Shown: piece by piece, positions 1 through 6,192 of the stretch
How the letters are laid out: every line of letters starts with the position of its first letter
How positions within the stretch are numbered: position 1 is the stretch's first letter
Assembly: GCA_031259655.1 (NCBI GenBank)
Contig: JAIRLF010000220.1
Location: 1 to 6,335, forward strand
Length of the DNA: 6,335 nucleotides
Reading direction: 5' to 3'
From: Prevotellaceae bacterium
GTDB lineage: Bacteria; Bacteroidota; Bacteroidia; Bacteroidales; UBA932
The notes under the pieces: model-generated
Database searches by the model: none
Told to the model about the DNA's origin: nothing
The model's input: only the letters and a program-made list of their open reading frames with translations
Position numbers and translations under genes: made by a program

Positions 1-28
1 AATATCCGGCACTCTTTTTATTTTCGGG

Positions 29-60
29 CAAAAGTATCACAAAATCATTGAATCAACAAA
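29..60 (-). promoter_or_regulatory. Leftward Bacteroidetes-type promoter for a gene outside the window
   Basis: On the minus strand TTTG (60-57) is followed after 20 bases by TACTTTTG (36-29). This fits the TTTG / TAnnTTTG pattern of the Bacteroidetes primary sigma factor, whose usual spacer is about 19-21 bases. Transcription would start at roughly 20-25 and run left out of the window, so its gene cannot be identified. The -33 box lies inside the palindrome at 54-69, which suggests regulation. Boxes and spacing are seen directly; promoter activity is inferred. Confidence 0.5.
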
Positions 61-69
61 TATTTGTTG
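54..69. promoter_or_regulatory. Perfect 16-bp palindrome, candidate operator
   Basis: CAACAAAT is followed directly by its exact reverse complement ATTTGTTG, with no spacer. The palindrome covers the -33 box of the leftward promoter, where a dimeric repressor would block sigma-factor binding. A regulator bound here would control the unseen gene to the left. A second, looser inverted repeat follows at 76-94. The symmetry is seen; the operator role is inference. Confidence 0.4.
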
Positions 70-75
70 CAAAAA

Positions 76-94
76 ATTTCAATTTTTGTGAAAT
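76..94. repeat. Short inverted repeat ATTTCA / TGAAAT
   Basis: Six-base arms ATTTCA (76-81) and TGAAAT (89-94) flank a 7-base T-rich spacer. It lies upstream of the leftward promoter, where an activator site could sit. The surrounding DNA is very AT-rich, so chance is a real alternative. Confidence 0.2.
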
Positions 95-151
95 AGAAGC
101 GGTTACACTAAACAAAAAAACGAGGTTAACCATAATCTAAACATAGAATAT

Positions 152-178
152 AAAAAAATTTAACCGAAAATGGTTCAA
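152..178 (-). terminator. Weak intrinsic terminator candidate for the esterase gene
   Basis: Read on the minus strand, AACC (175-172), a 6-base loop and GGTT (165-162) form a 4-bp stem. Two further A-T pairs can form beyond a single mismatch. AAA and a run of seven T (158-152) follow. It lies about 30 bases past the esterase stop codon. Position and T-run fit an intrinsic terminator, but the stem is short. Confidence 0.33.
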
Positions 179-205
179 TTTCTTCTACGCATCGACTGTT
201 GTCGT

Positions 206-1069
206 TCATTGTTTGAGATTTTTAATCCAGTTCACACACATATCGAACCATTCCGTTTTTGTTGTCGGGTTATTCATTCCGTATCCGTGTCCGCCTTTTG
301 GAAAAATGTGCATCTCGAAAAGAACATTGTTTTTCGCAAGTTCTTCGGCAAAAACGAGGCTGTTTTTCAGAGGTACAGCCTTATCGTCGGTGGAGTGTAC
401 CAAAAACGCCGGCGGAGTTTCTTTTGTTATCTGTTTCTCATTCGAAAATTCGTTGAGGAGTTCAGCCGAGGGATTTTCTCCAAGCAAATTTCTTATCGTG
501 CCGCCATGAGTAAACGATATGTCGGAACTTATTACCGGATATATAAGTATCATGAAGTCAGGACGCAGATTACCGGATTTCGGATGGATGTACTGTCTGT
601 CGAAATGAGTTCCGCCTGTCGAAGCAAGATGTCCGCCCGCCGAAAAACCCATTATTCCTGGTTTGTCGGGATTGACTTTCCATTTTTCGGCTTCGCTTCT
701 TACGATGTCTATGGCTTTCTGAAAATCCTGAATCGGCGACAAATGCGGTTTTGTCGATATTTTGCTGCCGGGAAGCCTGTATTTCAGAACAAACGCCGCT
801 ATGCCGCATTCATTGAACCGTTTGGCGACATCATAGCCTTCGTAATCGATTGCCAAGCCGCTATAGCCGCCCCCCGGACAAATTATTACTGCCTCGCCGG
901 TCGGTTTTTCGGGTATAAAAACCGTAAGATTCGGGGCTTTTTCTTTAACCTCAGCCGAGCCGGGTACGGCGTCCGGGATTTTACCTTTTTCATACAAGTC
1001 AATAACTTCTTGCCCGTAAGAAGAATATGCAAATAAAAAAATACTCATTACTAATAATACGTTTCTCAT
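206..1069 (-). CDS. Exported alpha/beta-hydrolase esterase (acetyl/feruloyl esterase-like)
   Basis: A 287-residue secreted serine esterase of the alpha/beta-hydrolase fold, resembling the acetyl-xylan/feruloyl (BD-FAE-like) esterases common in Bacteroidetes. These remove acetyl or aromatic acyl groups from plant polysaccharides. Residues 1-19 form a signal peptide (Arg at 2, hydrophobic 4-14) with likely cleavage before Gln20. There is no lipobox Cys, so the product should be soluble in the periplasm or released. Family motifs are in order: oxyanion loop CPGGGY (64-69), nucleophile elbow GFSAGG with Ser143, acid residue in HSTDD (225-229, probably Asp229) and His261 in GGHGYG. Length is complete for the family. 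The ATG at 1069 is supported by the signal peptide and by a TAnnTTTG box 45 bases upstream. It is transcribed away from the glycosyltransferase gene, and no carbohydrate-active neighbour is visible, so the substrate is unknown. Fold and triad are confident; specificity is inferred. Confidence 0.93.
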   Translation of the reverse strand: MRNVLLVMSIFLFAYSSYGQEVIDLYEKGKIPDAVPGSAEVKEKAPNLTVFIPEKPTGEAVIICPGGGYSGLAIDYEGYDVAKRFNECGIAAFVLKYRLPGSKISTKPHLSPIQDFQKAIDIVRSEAEKWKVNPDKPGIMGFSAGGHLASTGGTHFDRQYIHPKSGNLRPDFMILIYPVISSDISFTHGGTIRNLLGENPSAELLNEFSNEKQITKETPPAFLVHSTDDKAVPLKNSLVFAEELAKNNVLFEMHIFPKGGHGYGMNNPTTKTEWFDMCVNWIKNLKQ

Positions 1070-1113
1070 AAAAAGATATTTTAAATCATTAATTACATTC
1101 TCAAAAAACGTCG

Positions 1114-1121
1114 CAAAGGTA
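1114..1121 (-). promoter_or_regulatory. -7 box of the esterase promoter
   Basis: The minus strand reads TACCTTTG here, a full match to TAnnTTTG. It predicts a transcript start near 1107 and a leader of just under 40 bases before the ATG at 1069. No good TTTG -33 box lies at the usual distance, so an accessory factor or a weak promoter is possible. The octamer is identical to the one at 1606-1613 on the plus strand. Confidence 0.5.
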
Positions 1122-1158
1122 AGATTAATTTACAATTTTAGATTTACGATTTTGGATT

Positions 1159-1295
1159 GCATTCATCAATAGAAACATGACCCCGCCGTTTCGAAACCTC
1201 GTTAGAGGTTTCACATTGTTTATCGTTCATAGATCGCGAATCTCATGCGGAGATTTTGATTTGTTTGTAATCTTTTTTTCTATTGATATGGATGC
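1159..1295. repeat. Inverted-repeat-bounded element with internal hairpins (MITE-like candidate)
   Basis: An exact 11-base inverted pair, ATCAATAGAAA (1165-1175) and TTTCTATTGAT (1277-1287), bounds about 100 bases. GCAT (1159-1162) and ATGC (1292-1295) extend the arms imperfectly. Inside are two perfect hairpins: GAAACCTC / GAGGTTTC with a 4-base loop (1193-1212), and AATCTC / GAGATT with a 5-base loop (1239-1255). There is no coding capacity. This layout resembles non-autonomous dispersed elements (MITE or REP class). No clear target-site duplication is visible, apart from a loose GGATTGC / GGATGC at the edges (1154-1160, 1290-1295). Copy number cannot be judged from one window. The structure is seen; mobility is inferred. 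Confidence 0.42.
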
Positions 1296-1445
1296 CCTGC
1301 GGGTGGGGTAGCATAAATCACAGCAAAACAAAATTTTCACCTTCCAGATATTAATTTGCAATGCTTTCCAAATTCTACGTCCTCGACAAACCCACACAAC
1401 AACGCCATAATCTACGTGGAAACTGTATCAAAAGACCGAAATCGC

Positions 1446-1479
1446 CGTCATTGCTTCGGGCTGCGCCCTCGCAATGACG
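1446..1479. repeat. REP-like palindromic hairpin
   Basis: CGTCATTGC (1446-1454) and GCAATGACG (1471-1479) are exact 9-base inverted arms. Between them a second stem GGGC / GCCC (1458-1461, 1465-1468) closes a 3-base loop. The CGTCATTGC...GCAATGACG signature, with a GC-rich centre, is a familiar class of short intergenic palindrome found dispersed in many bacteria. An open frame crossing it at 1375-1590 (minus) reads RHCEGAARSN. Peptides of this kind are typical artefacts of that repeat family, so that frame is not called as a gene. Extra copies in the genome are expected but not testable here. Confidence 0.6.
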
Positions 1480-1549
1480 AAAGTACGGATTTGTGACAAT
1501 CTGAATTTTTAAATCGACATAGTCAAATACACTCGTGTCATTATAAACC

Positions 1550-1582
1550 ATTCTGTTCAATTCTAAAATTCTGTCAATTCTG
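1550..1582 (+). repeat. ATTCT reiterations upstream of the glycosyltransferase promoter
   Basis: ATTCT occurs at 1550, 1560, 1568 and 1577, a spacing of 8-10 bases. Three of the four copies continue with G. It is a degenerate direct repeat just upstream of the -7 box at 1606. It could be intergenic repeat debris or phased regulator sites; nothing decides between them. Confidence 0.25.
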
Positions 1583-1605
1583 ATCCGCAATAATATAAAA
1601 ATAGT

Positions 1606-1613
1606 TACCTTTG
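1606..1613 (+). promoter_or_regulatory. -7 box of the glycosyltransferase promoter
   Basis: TACCTTTG matches TAnnTTTG exactly and is the same octamer as in the esterase promoter. Transcription would begin near 1620, giving a leader of about 145 bases before the ATG at 1765. A weak -33 candidate, TTCTG (1578-1582), lies 23 bases upstream, slightly farther than usual. Confidence 0.55.
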
Positions 1614-1764
1614 CATTCGAATTAAATGAGATAAAAACTTTATATGAGATAAAGGAAAACGGTATAAAATTAAAATATTATGGGAACAGGTATAACAGGA
1701 ACGGGTCTAATTTCGTTTCGGAATAACAGAAATAACCTCAGTGAAGGAATTTCAAAATAAGATT

Positions 1765-2844
1765 ATGTTTTTCGGAAAAAAGAAATATCAGCGGGACAAG
1801 GTATTGAAAATTCTTGTGATACGCCTTTCGGCAATGGGCGACGTTGCAATGACTGCGCCTGTTTTGTATTCGTTTATAGAAAAATATCCGCAAGTGAAAA
1901 TATCCGTATTATCGAAAAAAAGTTTCGGCTTGTTTTTTGATTCCCCCAAAATACATTTTATAGGTATAGATTTAAAGTACTACGAGGGTTTGAACGGCTT
2001 GTACGAACTGTTTAAAGTCCTGAAAAAAGAAAAGTTCGACCTTGTAATAGACTTGCACGATGTGTTGAGAAGCAATATATTGCGATTCTTTTTCCGTTAT
2101 ATCGGCGGAACAAAAGTGTTTGTCATCGACAAGGGGCGAAAGGATAAAAAAGCATTGACTCGAAAGAAAAATAAAATCCTCAGACCTCTGAAAACGACCA
2201 TCGAACGTTATGCCGACACATTTAAAGCAGCCGGATTTGAAATTCAACTCTCCGAATATCGTAACGTACAGGATATCGAAATTACAGATAAAGTCGCCGC
2301 AATACTTCCCAACGAAAAACATGCGGTATGCATTGGTATTGCGCCGTTTGCTGCTCATCAAGGCAAGATATATCCGCTCGAAAAAATGGCGGAAGCGTTG
2401 GATTATCTCTCAATAAAAGGATTTTATCTTTTTCTTTTCGGCGGCGGAGACAACGAAAGACAGCAATTGCAGGAATGGGAAAGTAAATTCCCGCATTGCA
2501 TTTCGGTTGCAGACAAATTTAATCTTAAAGAAGAATTGCAGTTAATCGGCAAATTGGACTTGATGCTGTCGATGGATGCGGCAAACATGCATCTTGCTTC
2601 GCTTGCAGGCACGCCCGTAGTATCCGTCTGGGGTGCAACGCATCCGTACGCAGGATTTACCGGTTGGGGACAGTCGCCCGAAAATATTATCCAAATCAAC
2701 AAACCTTGCAGACCCTGTTCGGTCTATGGCGATAAAAAGTGCTATCTGACCGACTCGCCGTATGCTTGCATGAAGGAAATCAGCCCGTCGATGATTATTG
2801 AAAAAATCATGTCTGCACTGGGCAAGTTAAAAACCGACGGCTAA
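1765..2844 (+). CDS. Glycosyltransferase family 9 (heptosyltransferase-like)
   Basis: A GT-B glycosyltransferase of CAZy family 9 (359 residues), cytoplasmic or membrane-peripheral. It probably transfers a heptose or related sugar from an ADP-sugar in lipopolysaccharide or surface-glycan synthesis. The N-terminal Rossmann half opens with the family motif RLSAMGD (20-26). The C-terminal half has IGIAPFAAHQGK (190-201), a GGGD turn (226-229) and the donor-site stretch SMDAANMHLA (269-278) followed by GTP. A cysteine cluster (Cys315, 318, 326, 335) near the end follows the CxxC...C...CM pattern seen in many relatives. I chose ATG 1765. An in-frame GTG at 1741 would add eight residues, but GTG is uncommon in this phylum and the family core begins later, near residue 15. 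It stands alone: a 150-base gap with its own promoter separates it from grpE. No other LPS gene is present, so acceptor and sugar are unknown. Confidence 0.93.
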   Translation: MFFGKKKYQRDKVLKILVIRLSAMGDVAMTAPVLYSFIEKYPQVKISVLSKKSFGLFFDSPKIHFIGIDLKYYEGLNGLYELFKVLKKEKFDLVIDLHDVLRSNILRFFFRYIGGTKVFVIDKGRKDKKALTRKKNKILRPLKTTIERYADTFKAAGFEIQLSEYRNVQDIEITDKVAAILPNEKHAVCIGIAPFAAHQGKIYPLEKMAEALDYLSIKGFYLFLFGGGDNERQQLQEWESKFPHCISVADKFNLKEELQLIGKLDLMLSMDAANMHLASLAGTPVVSVWGATHPYAGFTGWGQSPENIIQINKPCRPCSVYGDKKCYLTDSPYACMKEISPSMIIEKIMSALGKLKTDG

Positions 2845-2891
2845 AAACTGAAAGTTTGGCTTACGCATTCTGTGAAAATCCGCAAAATCCG

Positions 2892-2927
2892 TGTCAGACT
2901 TGCGCTATATACACTGTCAATTTGTCA
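2892..2927 (+). promoter_or_regulatory. TGTCA direct repeats upstream of the grpE promoter
   Basis: TGTCA occurs at 2892-2896, 2915-2919 and 2923-2927. The last two form a tight pair 8 bases apart, ending about 13 bases before the -24 element. Repeated sites upstream of a sigma-54-type promoter would suit an activator. The pair is close to the promoter for a classic enhancer, so a repressor or another factor is also possible. The repeats are seen; the role is inferred. Confidence 0.3.
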
Positions 2928-2939
2928 GATTTGGCATAA

Positions 2940-2956
2940 TTGGCAGTTTTTTTGCA
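2940..2956 (+). promoter_or_regulatory. Sigma-54-type (-24/-12) promoter of grpE-dnaJ
   Basis: TTGGCAG (2940-2946) and TTTGCA (2951-2956) place GG (2942-2943) and GC (2954-2955) exactly 10 bases apart, the fixed spacing of RpoN promoters. Within the consensus TGGCAC-N5-TTGCW only the final C of TGGCAC differs. The predicted start is A2967, giving a 28-base leader to the grpE ATG. A 10-bp palindrome CTATTAATAG (2970-2979) lies within that leader. A poorer primary-sigma alternative, CAGATTTG (2926-2933), overlaps upstream with CTTG 23 bases before it. Sequence match is good; use by RpoN is inferred. Confidence 0.55.
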
Positions 2957-2994
2957 ATGAAATCCCATGCTATTAATAGATAATGTAAAAAGTA

Positions 2995-3564
2995 ATGGAA
3001 GAAAATAAAAGTAAAGTAATAGAACAAGAACAGGTTAACGACAGTGTTACCGAACCGGAAATTGTAGAAAGCGGCAGTGAAAACATCGAAAACGAACAGA
3101 CAGACGACAATCGGGACAGTCAATTAAACGAGTTGACTGAAAAATTGGCAGAACTTCAAGACAGATATCTGAGACTTTCGGCGGAATTTGACAATTACCG
3201 TAAACGCACGCTTAAAGAACGATATGAACTTATCAAAACTGCCGGCGAAGATATTTTGAAAGATATGCTTCCCGTGCTCGACGATTTCGACAGGGCAATG
3301 ACCGTGATGAACACATCCGATTCCATTGACGCTTTTCTGGAAGGCACAAATTTGATTTACAACAAATTCAAATCAATTCTCGAAAGCAAGGGACTGACCG
3401 AAATCAATCCTGTCGGAGCAGAGTTCGACCCCGATATACACGAAGCTATCGCCAAAATCAAAGGTACAGACAAGCAATCCGGAAAAATTATTGACGTAAC
3501 TCAAAAAGGCTATTCGCTTAACGAAAAAATAATTCGTCATCCGAAAGTAGTAATAGGAGAATAA
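2995..3564 (+). CDS. grpE: GrpE, nucleotide-exchange factor of DnaK
   Basis: GrpE is the cytoplasmic dimer that opens the DnaK nucleotide site, so ADP leaves and substrate is released. The product has 189 residues, close to the 197 of E. coli. An acidic, disordered N-terminus (1-40) precedes a long helix and coiled coil (about 42-100) containing the conserved RLSAEFDNYRKR (60-71). A short helical bundle follows (about 100-130). The C-terminal beta domain carries FDPDIHEAI (144-152) and GYSLNEKIIRHPKV (172-185), the part that contacts the DnaK ATPase domain. It has no Cys or Trp. ATG 2995 has no Shine-Dalgarno; AAAAAGTA precedes it. It is first in an operon with dnaJ, read from the -24/-12 promoter just upstream. 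dnaK is not in this window. Confidence 0.98.
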   Translation: MEENKSKVIEQEQVNDSVTEPEIVESGSENIENEQTDDNRDSQLNELTEKLAELQDRYLRLSAEFDNYRKRTLKERYELIKTAGEDILKDMLPVLDDFDRAMTVMNTSDSIDAFLEGTNLIYNKFKSILESKGLTEINPVGAEFDPDIHEAIAKIKGTDKQSGKIIDVTQKGYSLNEKIIRHPKVVIGE

Positions 3565-3576
3565 ATACACAAATAC

Positions 3577-4728
3577 ATGACAAAACGAGACTATTACGAA
3601 GTGTTGGGAGTGTCGAAAAACTCTACTCCCGACGAAATAAAAAAAGCTTACAGGCAAATGGCTTTGAAATATCATCCCGACAAAAACCCGGGAAACAAAG
3701 ATGCCGAAGAGAAATTCAAAGAAGCTGCCGAAGCGTACGACGTGCTTAGCAATCCCGACAAAAAAGCCCGATACGACAAGTTCGGACACAACGCTCCGGG
3801 AGGCTTTAGCGGCGCTACCGAATTTAATATGGAAGACATTTTCTCTCAGTTCGGAGACATCTTCGGATTCGGAGGCGGCAGATTCGGGGGATTCAGCAAC
3901 TTTGGCGGAGGCGGCGGCAGAAGACCGGAACCTCTGCGACGCGGCTCGGATGTGCGTATACGTGTGAAAGTCGACCTCAAAGATGTTGCCAACGGCGTCG
4001 AAAAACGGGTGAAAGTGCCTGTTCTCGGCAAATGCGAAACCTGTGGCGGCACAGGAGCTAAAAACCCTTCGAGCATAAACGTTTGCTCCGCATGTAACGG
4101 CTCAGGGCATGTTACGAGAATGGCAAACACTATATTCGGCGCAATGCAGAGCACGGTGGTATGTCCTCAGTGTCGCGGCGAAGGAAAACGAATCACCGCC
4201 TTTTGTACCGCATGCCATGGCGAAGGAACCGTGAAAAGAGAAGAAAACGTCGTTTTTCGCATACCGCCGGGAGTAAGCGATGGTATGCAACTGAATATTT
4301 CGGGCAAGGGTAACGCTGCCCGTCGCGGAGGAGTCAACGGCGATTTGCTGGTCTTGATTAACGAAGAACCGGACGAAGAATTAATCAGAGACGAAAACGA
4401 TTTGATTTATTCCTTATATATCAGTGTTCCACAAGCAGCTTTAGGAGCTTCAGTCGAAGTGCCTACGGTAAACGGAAAAGCGAAAATCAAAGTAGAGCAG
4501 GGAACACAGTCGGGTAAAGTTTTAAGATTGAAGGGTAAAGGTCTTCCCGATATCAATGGTTACGGAACAGGCGATTTGTTGGTTTATATAAATGTATGGA
4601 CGCCGCAAAATCTTACAAAAGAAGAAAAACAGATGATGGAAAGTTTCGAAAAGTCAAGCAATTTCACGCCTAACCCCTCGAAACAGGACAAGAATTTCTT
4701 CGAACGGCTAAAAAATATGTTTCAATAG
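3577..4728 (+). CDS. dnaJ: DnaJ, type I (class A) Hsp40 co-chaperone
   Basis: DnaJ binds unfolded protein, hands it to DnaK and stimulates DnaK ATP hydrolysis in the cytoplasm. All class A parts are present in 383 residues (376 in E. coli). The J domain (1-70) has the essential HPD at 33-35. A Gly/Phe-rich linker (about 73-118) includes a run of glycines near 110-114. The substrate-binding domain is interrupted by a zinc region with four complete CxxCxGxG repeats, at Cys153/156, 170/173, 196/199 and 210/213, holding two zinc ions. The second C-terminal domain and dimerisation tail follow (about 265-383). The gene starts 12 bases after the grpE stop, so the two are almost certainly co-transcribed. 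No key residue is missing. Confidence 0.99.
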   Translation: MTKRDYYEVLGVSKNSTPDEIKKAYRQMALKYHPDKNPGNKDAEEKFKEAAEAYDVLSNPDKKARYDKFGHNAPGGFSGATEFNMEDIFSQFGDIFGFGGGRFGGFSNFGGGGGRRPEPLRRGSDVRIRVKVDLKDVANGVEKRVKVPVLGKCETCGGTGAKNPSSINVCSACNGSGHVTRMANTIFGAMQSTVVCPQCRGEGKRITAFCTACHGEGTVKREENVVFRIPPGVSDGMQLNISGKGNAARRGGVNGDLLVLINEEPDEELIRDENDLIYSLYISVPQAALGASVEVPTVNGKAKIKVEQGTQSGKVLRLKGKGLPDINGYGTGDLLVYINVWTPQNLTKEEKQMMESFEKSSNFTPNPSKQDKNFFERLKNMFQ

Positions 4729-4764
4729 CAATCGCAAAGCGTATTTGCATGCTGTAAGTCGTAA

Positions 4765-4792
4765 CTTTTAGTTTTTAATTTTTAGTTTTTAA
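4765..4792 (+). repeat. Heptamer tandem repeat upstream of the MATE gene
   Basis: Four 7-base units read CTTTTAG, TTTTTAA, TTTTTAG, TTTTTAA. They end seven bases before the ATG at 4800 and fill the likely ribosome-entry region with T instead of the usual A-rich sequence. Copy-number change by slippage would alter spacing or leader structure. It could also serve as a T-rich tail for dnaJ transcripts, with the GCAAA / TTTGC hairpin at 4734-4748 upstream, although a 16-base gap makes a classical terminator unlikely. Confidence 0.5.
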
Positions 4793-4799
4793 CTTGGAA

Positions 4800-6137
4800 A
4801 TGTCTTTGGGTGACGGAAATATCCGGAAACTGCTGACACAGTATTCAGCGCCGGCGATAATAGCGATGACAGCCTCGTCGCTGTACAACATGACCGACAG
4901 CATTTTTATCGGACATGGAGTAGAGCCGGGGCATTTGGCAATCGCAGGTTTGACTGTGACATTTCCGTTTATGAACCTCGCAGCGGCATTCGGTTCTTTG
5001 GTGGGCGTTGGCGCCTCTACTTTGATATCGATAAAGTTAGGACAAAAAGATTATGCTTCGGCTAACAAAGTTTTAGGTAATACTTTAACGCTTAATATCA
5101 TAATCGGAATACTGCTTTCGATAGCCTGTTATCCGTTTTTAGATTCTATTCTCTACTTTTTCGGCGCCAGCGAAAACACTATCAACTTTGCCCGCGACTA
5201 CATGGAAATCATTATTCTCGGTAACGTTATTACGCATATATACTTCGGACAGAACGCCATATTGCGTTCGGCAGGATTTCCCAACATGTCGATGTACGCC
5301 ACCTTAATGTCGGTTGCCGTCAATTGCATTTTGAATCCAATATTCATCTTTTCGTTCGGTTGGGGTATTCGTGGCGCAGCTTTGGCTACGATTCTTTCGC
5401 AGTCGATATCGCTCGTTTTCCAAATGACGCACTTCTATAACAAGAAGAATACCATACGTTTCAGTAAGGAAATATATTCGCTGCACAAAACGCTGGTCAA
5501 AAAAATACTGTCGATAGGAATGTCTCCTTTCTTGATGAATATCTGCGCCTGTCTGATTGTCATCCTGATAAACCGCGGAATGAGAGAACACGGCGGCGAT
5601 GTTTCGGTAGGCGCTTACGGCATTATCAACCGGATTGTGTTCATGTTTCTTATGATTGTTATGGGCTTCAATCAAGGGATGCAACCTATCGCAGGATATA
5701 ATTACGGCGCAAAAAAATATTCGCGAGTGACGGAGGTCACAAAGTTGACGATTCTGTGCGGCGTAGGCGTTACTACTGTCGGATTTCTTGTGTGCGAACT
5801 CTTTCCGAGCATGATGATTAAACTTTTTACTACTCGTCCGGAACTGATTGCCGAATCGGTTTACGGAATGCGATTAGTGTTTGCGGTGTTTCCGTTGGTC
5901 GGATTCCAAATGGTAGCGTCCAACTTTTTCATGTCCATAGGGATGTCGCAAAAAGCAATATTCCTTTCGATGACACGGCAGGTCTTGTTCCTGATACCCT
6001 GTTTGCTCATCCTTCCCCGCTTTTTGGGAACGATGGGAATATGGATAAGTCTCCCCGTCTCCGATTTTGTCTCCACAGTGGTAACAACGGTCTTACTGAT
6101 TCGACAGTTCCGGAAACTCTCCGGAATTGAAGATTGA
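4800..6137 (+). CDS. MATE family multidrug efflux transporter (MepA/NorM-like)
   Basis: An inner-membrane antiporter that exports cationic drugs or metabolites in exchange for Na+ or H+. The 445 residues match the family's usual 440-460 and form about twelve hydrophobic helices in two six-helix halves. Typical motifs are DSIFIGHG (33-40), VGVGASTLIS (69-78) in the first half and GFNQGMQPIAGYNYGAK (289-305) at the start of the second; this last stretch is characteristic of the MepA-like branch. I chose ATG 4800; an in-frame TTG at 4794 would add only two residues and is unlikely. It lies 71 bases after dnaJ on the same strand with no clear promoter or strong terminator between, so read-through from the chaperone operon is possible. 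Family is confident; substrate and coupling ion cannot be read from the sequence. Confidence 0.95.
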   Translation: MSLGDGNIRKLLTQYSAPAIIAMTASSLYNMTDSIFIGHGVEPGHLAIAGLTVTFPFMNLAAAFGSLVGVGASTLISIKLGQKDYASANKVLGNTLTLNIIIGILLSIACYPFLDSILYFFGASENTINFARDYMEIIILGNVITHIYFGQNAILRSAGFPNMSMYATLMSVAVNCILNPIFIFSFGWGIRGAALATILSQSISLVFQMTHFYNKKNTIRFSKEIYSLHKTLVKKILSIGMSPFLMNICACLIVILINRGMREHGGDVSVGAYGIINRIVFMFLMIVMGFNQGMQPIAGYNYGAKKYSRVTEVTKLTILCGVGVTTVGFLVCELFPSMMIKLFTTRPELIAESVYGMRLVFAVFPLVGFQMVASNFFMSIGMSQKAIFLSMTRQVLFLIPCLLILPRFLGTMGIWISLPVSDFVSTVVTTVLLIRQFRKLSGIED

Positions 6138-6146
6138 AGATTGAAA
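6126..6146 (+). repeat. ATTGAAG heptamer repeat across the MATE stop codon
   Basis: ATTGAAG (6126-6132), ATTGAAG (6133-6139) and ATTGAAA (6140-6146) are adjacent units. The TGA stop (6135-6137) lies in the second. Gain or loss of one unit would barely change the protein, since TGA recurs in the repeat. It is probably neutral expansion. Confidence 0.4.
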
Positions 6147-6192
6147 TCTGCCCGAAAACTGTTATATCAATAGAGAAATACTGTCCGGAGAC

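Noticed and set aside
170..1036. A 288-codon plus-strand open frame opposite the esterase gene.
   Set aside because: It matches no family I recognise, is rich in Phe, Arg, Tyr and Cys as antisense frames often are, and is covered by a minus-strand gene with a complete signal peptide and catalytic triad.
1375..1590. A 71-codon minus-strand open frame.
   Set aside because: It runs through the REP-like hairpin and ATTCT reiterations, and its RHCEGAARSN stretch is the usual translation artefact of that repeat type.
2845..2860. A hairpin AAACT / AGTTT directly after the glycosyltransferase stop as a terminator.
   Set aside because: The stem is only 5 weak pairs with a 3-base loop, and no T-run follows.
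2875..2892. Direct repeat AAAATCCGC / AAAATCCGT.
   Set aside because: Two 9-base units in a short AT-rich gap; too little to call a functional repeat, although it resembles common intergenic filler.
2845..2994. A CIRCE element for HrcA control of grpE-dnaJ.
   Set aside because: No TTAGCACTC / GAGTGCTAA inverted repeat is present in the upstream region.
2917..3123. A minus-strand open frame opposite the grpE start.
   Set aside because: It lies over the grpE promoter and acidic N-terminus, is mostly Phe/Tyr/Leu, and has no recognisable domain.
3373..3789. A 138-codon minus-strand frame across the grpE-dnaJ junction.
   Set aside because: It overlaps two unmistakable genes, and its composition is that of an antisense shadow.
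5304..5684. A 126-codon minus-strand frame within the MATE gene.
   Set aside because: Antisense to well-conserved transmembrane coding sequence; no family resemblance.
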